Assembly: GCA_027596035.1 (NCBI GenBank) | Contig: JADGJA010000579.1 | Location: 1 to 14,535, forward strand | Length of the DNA stretch: 14,535 bases | Source: Thoreauomyces humboldtii | Lineage: Eukaryota > Chytridiomycota > Chytridiomycetes > Spizellomycetales > Powellomycetaceae | Direction: 5' to 3' | In this document: positions 1-8,859 of the stretch, in pieces | How positions within the stretch are numbered: position 1 is the stretch's first letter | How the letters are laid out: every line of letters starts with the position of its first letter | The notes under the pieces: model-generated | What the model was told of the DNA's origin: nothing | Databases searched by the model: none | The model's input: the letters and a program-made list of their open reading frames with translations, nothing else | Translations under genes and position numbers: made by a program

Positions 1-348
1 GGGGGGGACCGAGTACCCGGGTGAGGCATCTCTGCGTTCCGGGCGGTTAGGCAGAGTAGCAGTAGCAGCATCATATATACCTTCTGCAAAATCAGCATCG
101 TAGTCATTTTTAATTTCACTTCTCTGGAAGACGCTCACAGCAATCGGACGCCTTTTCGACAGACGATGGTTGGGGGAATTCAGATCCAGTCCTGGGAATG
201 GGTCGACGAATCCGTCACTTTGAACGGTAAAGACCCGCAGACTGTGAGGATCGGGCGGGGATCACACAAGAGTCTCCCCATGAGCGAGCATCCACTATAC
301 GATTCCCCTTTCCTTCCTTTCTTCTCGTTCTTCATCTTTTTATATGTT
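1..348. other. Flank downstream of the MTD1 exon, no gene seen
   Basis: This 348-base stretch lies beyond the stop codon of the minus-strand MTD1 exon and runs to the window edge. I see no coding continuation of a recognisable family. The open frame on the plus strand that begins at 166 runs antisense through the MTD1 exon and is a shadow. A 7-G run opens the window, which could mark a contig end. A 3' untranslated region of MTD1 probably occupies the part nearest 348. Confidence 0.5.
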
Positions 349-609
349 CTACTTCCTCGTCTGATAATCGTACAACCGCAGCAGGTTCCTTTCCAACATG
401 GCGACGGTGACCTTGCCCACCGACGGAACGTAGATGCTGGCTTTGGACTTTATGTCGTCGTTGAAGTTCTTTGCCGTGGAAAAGTTGACGGCGACGACGC
501 CGTCCTTGAGCTTGGCCGTGTCGATCTTGTAGGATGGGGAAGGGACGCCCGTGATGACAACGTCCGAGGATCGAAGGGCTTCGTCCAGCGTCACCTTTGT
601 CTCGAACAC
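349..609 (-). pseudogene. MTD1: 3' exon of methylenetetrahydrofolate dehydrogenase [NAD+] (MTD1 type), 5' part absent
   Basis: The 86 encoded residues match the C-terminal third of the fungal NAD-dependent methylenetetrahydrofolate dehydrogenase (yeast Mtd1), a cytosolic one-carbon enzyme that oxidises 5,10-methylene-THF. Visible landmarks are the segment SSDVVITGVPSPSYK, then DGVVAVNFSTAKNF, then ASIYVPSVGKVTVAML followed by RNLLRLYDY before the stop at 349. A splice acceptor (CTCCAG) lies at 610-611, and the exon enters in phase 0. The family is normally about 320 residues, so some 230 residues with the catalytic and substrate-binding N-terminal domain should be encoded upstream. They are not: within 140 bases the homopolymer-rich stretch ends and another gene's stop codon appears. 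Either the locus was rearranged, leaving a dead remnant, or the assembly is wrong here. The family call is solid; whether it is a pseudogene or an assembly artefact is open. Confidence 0.72.
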
Positions 610-747
610 CTGGAGGCACATTAAAAAAAAAAAAAGGAACCAAGGGACACATGGTCAAGTTTGTGTGTGGCCATGGGGCATATGGGGGGGGGGGGGGCAA
701 ATTTTTTGGGGGTTTTTTTTTTTTTTTCCAGAGAGAGCGTATATACT
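610..747. repeat. Homopolymer-rich junction (A13, G14, T6, G5, T15)
   Basis: Between the MTD1 exon and the stop of the next gene lies low-complexity sequence with a 13-A run (623-635), a 14-G run (684-697), then T6 (702-707), G5 (708-712) and T15 (713-727). Nothing coding for the missing MTD1 exons is present. Such stacked long homopolymers are unlike the rest of the window and would be prone to polymerase slippage and consensus error. They coincide with the point where MTD1 loses its 5' exons. Confidence 0.85.
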
Positions 748-1536
748 TTACAAGTAAGCGTCCAGTATCTTGTGTCGAAACGATCCGCTGGTACCGAAGA
801 TGATGAACACGGAGAGGGACACCGTGACGCCTAGCACGTGCCACGAGTTCTGGACGGGCAGACCCTGCGCACAAGATGGAGAGAGAACCGTAACGATCGG
901 GGTGTGATGTGTGAGATGGGATGGGAAAACGAAGCATGGAAAATGATGCGCCCATGTTCCCCCCGAAGTCTTTTCCAGATTTTTTTTTCGTTACCCTTTC
1001 GTTGACTTTGTCGTTGGTGAGGATCCTGAAGGCGCACCATGCCAACACCGCGAAGAAGAGGAACACGGCGACTGTTGTTGTTTTTTCCCACCAAAATCGA
1101 TCAGACGGGGGGGTTGTTCTCCAAGATGGTGAGATGATGGAACTTTTCTTTTTCTCTCTCTACCTTGCCACCGTGATTGGGACTCCCGTCCTTTCCGACC
1201 CATGAACCTCAACCTTCCTTCGAACCTCGCCAGATCTGACCCATCCATTCGAAACAAAAACACAAAATTATCAGTTCAGTTCATCCACACCCTCTCCCGT
1301 CTCAAAAGGGGCATACCCTTGAAGGCATCCTCCTTGGCATGGAACCTCGTCTCGAAGAGGGAGGGTGGGACGTTCATGTACGGTACCGTGTCGACGTTGG
1401 CGACGGGAGAGGCGATCTCGCGACCCAGGAGGGGTACGTGCGCCCTTCCGATCGTGACGGCGTCTTCGGACAGGGTGGGGGAGGAGGATGGACCGAGGGA
1501 CGTGTTGTTGGTGAAGGAGCCTGCTCTTCGTAACAT
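748..1536 (-). CDS. Small protein with two predicted membrane segments, unknown family
   Basis: My model has three exons, 1536-1317, 1071-995 and 864-748, which join in phase to 137 residues. Introns are 245 nt (donor GTATGC, acceptor CAACAG) and 130 nt (donor GTAACG, acceptor GCGCAG). The start ATG at 1536 has context AACC-ATG. The first 73 residues are polar and Ser/Pro-rich at the start. They are followed by a hydrophobic segment at about residues 74-91 (VAVFLFFAVLAWCAFRIL), a short polar loop with TNDKVNERG, and a second hydrophobic segment at about 106-124 (WHVLGVTVSLSVFIIFGTSG). It ends in a short basic tail, SFRHKILDAYL. This is a helical-hairpin topology typical of small ER or mitochondrial inner-membrane proteins. 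I do not recognise the family and no function is proposed. The coherence of the phase and of both hydrophobic blocks across three exons supports a real gene. Confidence 0.6.
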
Positions 1537-1883
1537 GGTTCCTTTCTTTTCTTTTTCTTCTTTCTTTTTGCTGGGCTCGGAAGTGCGGATGGAAGCGGTT
1601 GATGATGGAAGACGGTAGTATGGGTGTATACTGTAGATTGGGAAAGGAGGCGAGGTGCAGGCGGTGTGGCAATGTGATGGTTAGAAGTCTTTTTGACACG
1701 ATTGAAGGTTCGCGAAATGACTGACACACACACTGGAGGGACAGTGGCTGTGTATTGACGTTGCCAGTCCAGACGAATCGGACAGAAATGGTCCTCGCTT
1801 TCGGGATGCTTTTGTTTCAGGAGCTACCTGTAGAGCGGAAAAGTCTCCTACCGTAAGGGAACCCACGCATCCTACGCTTCTCT
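1537..1883. other. Intergenic: PCK1 3' flank and promoter of the small membrane protein
   Basis: The 347 bases between the start of the two-segment membrane protein and the PCK1 stop hold no convincing exon. Short open frames exist on both strands but show no family likeness. The minus-strand transcript of PCK1 should end here and that of the membrane-protein gene begin here. The stretch at 1540-1570 is polypyrimidine-rich on the plus strand. Confidence 0.5.
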
Positions 1884-2871
1884 CTACAAGACAGGTCCAG
1901 CCTTCTTCAGGTTCTCCACTCCCTTTCCGAAGGCGTCAAAGTTCTTGGTGAACAGCTTGGCCAGCTTCTGGATCTGATCGTCGAACGCCTTCTTGTCCGA
2001 CCACGCACCCGAAGGGTCCAGGATCTTGTCGGGAACGCCCTCGACGCCTCCCGCAGGGATGGCCAGGTTGAACACGGGGAAGCTGCGTGCGCCTTGCTCG
2101 ATGTTCTTGGACAGCGATCCAGAGTGGATGGCATCGATGATGGCCCGAGAGTACTTGAGCGGGATCCGCTTGCCCACGCCGTACTTGCCGCCGGTCCATC
2201 CGGTGTTGATGAGCCAGACGCTCGTGTTGTGCTCTGCGAACGAGAGCATCAGCGTTCTGTTTTGTTTCTACGTTTTCCTTTTTTGTCTGCCGAGTGAGAT
2301 ACGTACCCTTCAGCTTCTCAGCGAGCATCTCGGCATACTTCATGGGGTGGAAGACCAGGAAAGCTGCGGGGAGGTTCGCATCAGAACATACAAGCGACCG
2401 AGACCACTGCCCAACACATCAGCTCTTCAACTCACGTTGTCCGTAGCAAGCCGAGAAGGTAGCCGATGGCTCGGTGACGCCGACTTCGGTACCGGCGATC
2501 TTGGCAGTGTAACCGCTGATGAAGTGGTACATGGCCTGTTCTGTCGTCAGCTTCGAGACGGGGGGCAGCACGCCGAAGGCATCGCAAGTGAGCAGGATGA
2601 TGTTCTTGGGGTGTCCACCGACGGACGGGATCTTTGCGTTGGGACTTCATAGTAGGTCAGAAAAGTGTTGCGTGATTTCCGATCCCGTTCTGGAGAAGGC
2701 AGCGCCTACTCACATGAAGTCGATGGGGTAGCACGCGCGCGTGTTTTCGGTGATGGTGGTCTTCGTGTAGTCGACCTCCTTGGTCTTGGGGTCGAGGATG
2801 ATGTTCTCGAGCACGCTGCCCTTTCGGATGGCGTGGAAGATCTCGGGCTCCTTCTCAGCCGAAAGATCGAC

Positions 2872-2904
<33 letters not shown>

Positions 2905-4216
2905 GACGCCCTTGTCGGACCAGCAGTGTTCGTCGTCTCCGATCAGGCGACGTTGAGGGTCGGCCGAGAGGGCTTGAAAAGACGACGCAGGTAGAAATCA
3001 GCATTGGCGAAGCCATTGGACAGAGACAGATGAGACACCGTGCTTACTCGTCTTGCCGGTTCCAGAAAGACCAAAGAAGAAGGAAACGTCCTTCTCCGAG
3101 TTGATGCCTTCGTTGGCGGAAGTGTGCAACGACAAGACATCTCGCTGAGGCATAAGGTAGTGCATGATGGTGAACACACTACGAAAGCAGTATCATCAGC
3201 CAAAAAGCGAAGCTCGAATTTTTGTCTGAAGGTTGCACGTTTCAATTGCGTACCCCTTCTTCATCTCGCCAGCGTATTCGGTTCCAAGGATGACCATCTC
3301 CTTCTTATCGAAGCTGAGGGCGACCGACGTCTTGGACGAGACGCCCTCGACTGATGTGTCGGCCGGAGTTTCTCCAGCGTTGAAGATGGTGAAGTCGGGC
3401 TCACCGAACGTGGCCAGCTGTTCCTTTGTAGGGCGGATCAACATGTTGTGCATGAAGAGCGCTGAAAACGATCAGCACCGAGGTTCGAGGAACATGATGG
3501 AAAGACTGGTGGTTTATATTCTCACTCACCATGGTAAGCCCTCGAACAGATGATACGGATCTTGAGCTGGTACTTTGGGTCAGCTCCAGCATATCCATCC
3601 ACAATGTCTTTCAGAGAAAGCGTCCGCGGTCAGGTCTGATGCGCCATCCCTCTGCACAACACTCCCATTTCCGCAAACTCACAAAGCTGTTCCTTGGAGT
3701 TCAAGAACTCGACCGCCTTCTTCCTGTTCTTCTCGAAGCTCTCCTTGGGGAGCTTGATATTGACGGGACCCCACCAGATGTTCTTGGAGTGAGCGGGTTC
3801 ATCGACGATTCGTTTGTCGGTGGGGGAACGACCCGTCTTTGCACCGGAGAGCGCCGAGAGGGCACCGGAGGAGGTGACGATGGATCCCTTTTCGTTGGCG
3901 GTCGCGTCGGCGTAGCATGCGTCGATCGAGGGGTTGCGCTTGATGGCAGAGAGGGTGATGCCTGCGTTCTTGAGCGACTTTGTGATGTCTGGATCGAAGA
4001 TGCGGCAGGAGTTAGATGCTTGTTGTTGTTCCCGTGCATGACTCTGTCGGAGGGAACAGTCGGACAATACGACACTCATGTCTTACCTCCGGAAGCGCTG
4101 GACATGGACCTGAGAGGAGCCATCGTCCACGCTGCCACGGGACGCGCTAAGCCTGTACGGGCTGCGCAGGCGGTGGTGGCCGCGAACCGTCGGGATGCAA
4201 GGGATGCGACGAGCAT
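1884..4216 (-). CDS. PCK1: Phosphoenolpyruvate carboxykinase (ATP), nine exons, with presequence-like N-terminus
   Basis: Encodes ATP-dependent PEP carboxykinase, which converts oxaloacetate plus ATP to PEP, CO2 and ADP, the committing step of gluconeogenesis. Exons: 4216-4087, 3988-3683, 3607-3530, 3461-3254, 3178-3048, 2972-2714, 2644-2436, 2363-2307 and 2233-1884. The eight introns are 68-98 nt, and the joined frame is exactly 575 codons plus stop. Landmarks are TGRSPTDKR at residues 95-103, WWGPVN at 115-120, the MLIRPT and EYAGEMKKG blocks, the ATP-binding loop GLSGTGKT at 277-284 split by an intron after its last Thr, and IGDDEHCW at 295-302. Further on come [29 protein letters not shown] and LINTGWTGG. 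All key residues I can check are intact. Yeast Pck1 is about 549 residues. The extra length is a 43-residue first exon rich in Ala, Arg and Ser with almost no acidic residues. The first in-frame ATG in this frame is the one used, with A at -3. Identity is certain; exon edges are strongly supported by phase. Confidence 0.96.
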
Positions 4217-4626
4217 GCTGATAGTGATGATGAAGAAGAAGCAGGGGAGAGAGGATGCAGTCGAAGTAAATACAAGCAGTCCACACGACACGGGTTGGAG
4301 GGGAACGTGGGAATGTGTCTTCAAGATTGGGCAAGAGGATGTCGCAGGGGGACGGACGAGGCGTCGTTTGTGAGTGGCTGGTGACGGACCCTTTCGGATG
4401 ATATCGGAAGGAGCCCCTCGCTCTGTTTACGGTTTATTCCGTCTCCGCTGCTATTGTCCTCATCGGATGTGATGATTCCCATGGACGCAGCAAGAAAAAA
4501 TCGTATCATATATATGTATATACGCTCACGAGTGGGTCGATAGCCCCTCGCGGGCAAGTCAAAAAAAATTCGAAAGAAGAAAGGCAACAATAAGCATCAT
4601 GTCGAACACCCCCCGTTTCTCCCCGT
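4217..4626 (-). promoter_or_regulatory. PCK1 upstream region with TATA-like stretch and paired CCG half-sites
   Basis: These 410 bases separate the transcription-factor stop from the PCK1 start. On the minus strand an AT-rich TATATA-type run lies at about 4508-4522, roughly 290-305 bases upstream of the PCK1 ATG. Around 4394-4408 two CCG triplets sit as a direct repeat separated by 7 bases (on the minus strand TCCGATATCATCCGA). CCG/CGG pairs are the usual half-sites of Zn2Cys6 regulators, and the second half (ATCATCCG) resembles the end of the yeast carbon-source-responsive element, but the full consensus is not met. An ATG at 4482 opens a short reading frame that ends at 4321 and would be an upstream ORF if transcription starts before it. 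Binding is inference. Confidence 0.35.
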
Positions 4627-7600
4627 CTACTGATCAGAAAAATGCAGAGGTCCCCTCTTCGCAAGATCCGCCAACGTGTCCCCAGCCTGGATGGGCACAG
4701 CGAGCTCCTTGACGATGTTCCCCACCGTCTCGCTGCAGACCCCGCTGACCATGTCCCTGACCCACTGGTCGTGTTCCTTCGACGTGTACGGGGTGCCGCA
4801 CGGCGCGAACCCGATGACCTCCTCCGGGCCCCTGCCGTCAGGGGATCCCTCGTCGTCCAGCAGCGGCGGCCGACAGTCGCTGCCGTCCAGTCCCCAGTGG
4901 CTCACAGGCGTGCTGGGTGGCTGTGCTTCCGAATGCGAGTCCGTCGAGGACCCGGACCCGCGAGGCGAAGGGGCAGCATGGGAGGAAGAAGACGACGATG
5001 ATTGCCGCCCTTGTTGTTGGTTTTGTCGATGTCCAGGGTCGCAGCCGCTTCTGGATCCTCGATCCGGATAGGTATCGTCAAGGAGTTGGTCGTTGATGAC
5101 CTTCGCCACGTCGCCCTGGTTCTTGACGTTAGAAAAAAAAATTGTTTTGTTCGGTGGGGCAGACTGACTTCACTCACCATGAGTCTGGCAGGGGGAGCCC
5201 TCCTGCCTAGAGCCTTCAACAACTTTTGTAGATCCCTGAAGCTCGCCTGATGTTCCTCAAACCGCTTCAAGTCCTGAGCCGATCTCGCGACGGTACTTCC
5301 AACGATATGGATGAAGGCGGCCTCCAGGACGCCGAGACCGGTGACGAAGCTGACGCTGTCGGCATGGATGGCAGGGCCGTTCGATTCCTCACCGCTCCTC
5401 TCCACCAATCTCACAGACATAGCGGCTACATCGTCGGCGACTGCGGTGGCGGTGGATATGGCTTCGATGACCTGAGGGGTCCTGATTGGGGATAGGAGGG
5501 CCGACACAATCCTCGGTCTCCTGACCAGACACAGAGCGCACTTGTAGAGCATATAACACGTAACGGCCTGGTAGTTGATTTTCGTGGGGTCGATGTTCGA
5601 AAACGTATATACGGCCTCGGGGTCCGGCACGTGGTGAACGGTTGACGGCAGGTTTCTGAACCAGCTGTGGATCTCTGCTTCCAGGACCGTGGCCGTGGGA
5701 CAGACCTCATCGAGCTTGACCCCGTCCTTGAGTGCCAGGCGATTGTACTCGATGGCACGTGCATATATGGGGTAGAACTTCATGTAGTCGGCAGTGAGCG
5801 AGTCGAAGCGCATGCCCGTGAGATGGGCGGGCAAGTTGCCGTCCGTGTCGGCCGCATCCCAGATGGCGTCCGGACACGGGTACTGGACGAGCGGTGGATC
5901 CGGTTGGTTCAGGAAGGGGCTTCTACCTGTCACGGAGGATTTGACCCTTTGCGGTGGAAGGGAAGGTTTCAGTTCTCAGCGTCGCTCGCGACCTGACGAC
6001 CCCGCAAGAACTCACTTGTCCAAACTAACGATAGCCCACCAAAGTCTCCTCCTCGATTCGGCGTCGGCCCATCTCAATCCCAGTCCTTCCGGATCCACAT
6101 CCAATCTCAGAAACAATGCCATCCGACATGCCATGCCGAGATACATCCATCCTGCAGCCATGAGTCCTTGCGACATGGAGGATGAACACAAAAGAGTCAA
6201 TCCCTGTAAGCCGCTTAGCGTTGGGTTCTCGAGGTGCATCGAGATGAGCTTGCGAGCCCGAGCATAAAAGAACGGCGCGGAGTTGCGGGTCGGCTTGCTG
6301 TAAGTAGTTGATGCAACAACCGAGTAGAGTGCAAAAAGAAGCACTATTGCAACAAAAGTTGAACAAGATTAATGCTAGACACAGCAAAGCGGAGGCATGA
6401 CATTGAACATACTCGGAGATTCCATCTCCAAACCCGCAACGAACGTGGCGCGATGAAGAAAATCAAAGGGGGCGTGCGCAGCCTTGTTGCTGCAAGAAAA
6501 CACGACTTAGGACATGGCCAACGAGGAAAGTTGAACTCGCAACTTTATACTTACTCGAAATACATATCAACTAGATCCCGTCTGACACCGAGCGTGTTTA
6601 GACCAGGTAGCACATCAAGAGGTAGCTGCTCCTTCTTCTTGTGATCCTCGAGTGCCTCGACAGTGAGCTTCTCCTTGAAGCTCATGACAAAATCGCAGAA
6701 CCAGGTTTTTGTGACGGCAGCCTTGATTATGGGGAGATCCGGCGGCGCAGATTCAAAACTTCTCAGCTCGGTGGTCAGAGCAGTCTCGGTATTCATGATG
6801 CTGGCACCGCTGAGAAGGTTGCCTAGCGATTCAGTGGCTTCACGTGGAGTCGTCGAGGCTGAGGGGGACCCGTTGGGAAGAAGGGGGGATCCGCCGATGG
6901 TGTCGAAGAAGCCTTCGGTCGGCCATGTTTCAGACGTGGTCTGCATGGGATCCTTGCCATTGGCCTCGGGAGAAGGAACGGGACGTTCCGTTGGAGACTT
7001 TGATGATCGATCTGACATGGCGGCTGCCAGCATGGCTTCCAAGGCGTTCACGCGGTCCTCCAACGCCTTCACCTCGGCAGGTCCGCGTCGCTTCCTGTTG
7101 CCCACATCTTTGCCGATGTTTGTGCTCTTCTTCCCGTTGGTGGGGGCAGGCGCCACTGCCGTGTCTTGCACAGGGACCTGCTTCTCTCCAAAGTACAGAC
7201 ACTGCGATGCTCCGGCGGTGGACTTTGTGCAAGTGGTGCAATGCGGTCGGATCCCATCGCAACGTAGCTTGCGCGCTCTGCATGGTTCGCATGCTTTCCG
7301 CCGAGTATTTGGCTTGGCGATCGGTCGGCCATCCGCGGTGGTGAGACCGGACGAAGTCTTGCGCTGCTTTCGTGGCGGAGGTGGAGCCGATCGATTCCCT
7401 TCAGCAGTTTCTCCTGGGGGCAGGGCGGTAGTGATGGTGGAATCGGTCGTCTGCATGGAATCGAGCGAGGATATGGAAAGATGATGATTTGGTATCGAGG
7501 AGGGCGGAGACGCAGAGATCAACGGGTCATTCCCGAACTCGAGTGACATGGTAGCTGGCATCTGCACTCCCGGGTAGAAGTTCCCAGGACTCCCTGGGGC

Positions 7601-7894
7601 GTCCCCGAGCATCTCGCCGAGACCCTCAAAACCGAACTGCTGGGCGAGGAACCCATCGTCGAGGGACATGAGAGAGTCCAGAGAGTCTGTCGCTTCGAGC
7701 AGGGCGGGGTCACCAATGAGCGTCTGCTGCTGCTGCTGCTGCTGGTCCTGCATGAGGGCTGCTCCCGTGCCTTCCCCGCCTACTCCCAGGAAATCCTGGA
7801 AGGGCAACAGCTGGTTCTCGTCCACGCCAAGAAGACCCGAGAGGTCAAGGTTGAACCCCCAGGCCGGCGGGAACGACTGGTCTTCCGAAGACAT
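4627..7894 (-). CDS. Zn2Cys6 transcription factor with fungal-specific middle homology region
   Basis: A nuclear DNA-binding regulator of 1002 residues as modelled. Exons: 7894-6555, 6489-6413, 6343-6016, 5946-5178 and 5121-4627; introns are 56-69 nt. The start is the first ATG in frame (A at -3). Order of parts: an acidic, hydrophobic-studded N-terminus likely to activate transcription, with a polyglutamine run at 51-57; basic and proline-rich linker; the binuclear zinc cluster with cysteines at 202, 205, 212, 219, 222 and 232 (spacing 2-6-6-2-9); and a heptad-like coiled coil at about 273-293, probably for dimerisation. The middle homology region (Fungal_trans type) spans roughly 450-800, including AGLEMESPMLLFALYSVV, FFYARARKLI, YLGMACRMALFLRL, SRRRLWWAIVSLDK and GRSPFL. 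A Ser-rich low-complexity stretch follows in the last exon, which may instead start at 5115 because a second AG lies 6 bases on. It sits head-to-tail upstream of PCK1 with 410 bases between. I cannot assign an orthologue; a role in carbon metabolism would be guesswork from position. Confidence 0.9.
7719..7743 (-). repeat. CAG trinucleotide run encoding polyglutamine
   Basis: A CTG run on the plus strand (CAG on the coding strand) encodes seven consecutive Gln near residue 50 of the zinc-cluster regulator. Only CAG codons are used, so the tract is a simple repeat likely to vary in length between strains. Confidence 0.85.
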
Positions 7895-8859
7895 GGTCGC
7901 CTGTAGTCTGAGAAGTGGGGAAAGAGGGGTGGTTTTCCGAGCCTGAGGCTGAAGGGGGGAGTGGGAAACAGGTGCTGACAAAAGGAATTCTGCCTTGGGA
8001 AATGTGAAGGGGAGTCGACGAGGCGAATACAAAGTAGGACTGACTGGCCCAGGACAAGGGACTCCCAGCGAGGTATCGTCGCGAGGTACGGTAGGCTATA
8101 GGCTCGGCCCTTTGGCTGAAGGGTGGGTGCAATGCGGGGATTGTGGAGAAGCAAAGAGTCTCCTCTGGCTGAGCCTTACTACGACGACGACGACGGCCGG
8201 GGGAAGGGAGGGCAAAGGAATCGCGTTCCCCATCATCACCATCATCATGCACACACACACACACATGTGAAGAGGCTGGATGGATAGAAAAACCCCCCGC
8301 TGTGTCCAAGGATCCCACACACACAGATACTGAACACACACACACTTTTTTTTTCCCACGCTCTCGGAACGGACGGCGGAGGCCAATGCGGAGCTGCCAC
8401 GAGTACACCGAACTATCATACTACTATGATACTGTACCGGTCCGCGCAAACTTCATGCCCCTCCTTGACTCGGATGGATAGAAAACCCCACTGCGGGATT
8501 TCTCCCGTCGCCAAGGAACGTTGGCTCGTAGTCAGGCACAGGATACCGTGAGGGTGACTGGATTTCATGGGCCCTTTCGATCTTGCAAGGTTAGGTTGGG
8601 TCGCTCGGTCAGACCGAGGCTTCTCCAATGGCTTCTGCTCTCTGCAAGGGCGAAAAAGGCGCCACCTGGAGCACTTTCATCAGCAGATGTGTGGTTGCTC
8701 AAGAAGTTACCGGTATGACCAGGGAGTTCACGAGTTACGGTCGGTAGGGCTTGGCCTTACAGTCAACGTCGAGCTCGGAGGGGTCGGACTCGGACACTGA
8801 AAGGATACCATTTCACATCTTATTCGCAACCCACACAACACCCTCAAGATGGAGCAGGC
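7895..8859 (-). promoter_or_regulatory. Upstream region of the zinc-cluster regulator, microsatellite-rich, no gene seen
   Basis: These 965 bases lie between the end of the ART-like gene and the start of the transcription factor. I found no exon that continues either protein. The stretch is marked by simple repeats: ACG units near 8181-8195, CA runs at 8249-8266, 8316-8324 and 8334-8345, and an adjoining T run (8346-8354). A near-identical block, GGATGGATAGAAAA followed by CCCC, occurs at about 8278 and 8472. The promoter and 5' leader of the regulator should be here, but I see no clear TATA element. Confidence 0.5.
8277..8488. repeat. Two copies of GGATGGATAGAAAA-CCCC, about 194 bases apart
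   Basis: The block GGATGGATAGAAAAACCCC at 8278 recurs as GGATGGATAGAAAACCCC at 8472 with one A fewer. Both are in the same orientation and upstream of the zinc-cluster regulator. They may be duplicated binding sites or a trace of a local duplication. Confidence 0.6.

Noticed and set aside
332..1066. Long minus-strand open frame running through the homopolymer stretch
   Set aside because: It crosses the MTD1 exon out of frame, the A/G/T runs and the introns and exon of the small membrane protein. Its product is low-complexity (Lys, Gly, Pro runs), while the family-matching frame is different.
1993..2652. 219-codon plus-strand frame
   Set aside because: It lies antisense to three PCK1 exons and their introns and has no family likeness; a shadow of GC-rich coding sequence.
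3531..4373. 280-codon plus-strand frame
   Set aside because: Antisense to the first exons of PCK1, with Gly/Arg-rich composition typical of a shadow frame.
6663..7484. 273-codon plus-strand frame opposite the zinc cluster
   Set aside because: The minus-strand frame carries the six-cysteine cluster and coiled coil; the opposite frame resembles nothing and is explained by codon bias.
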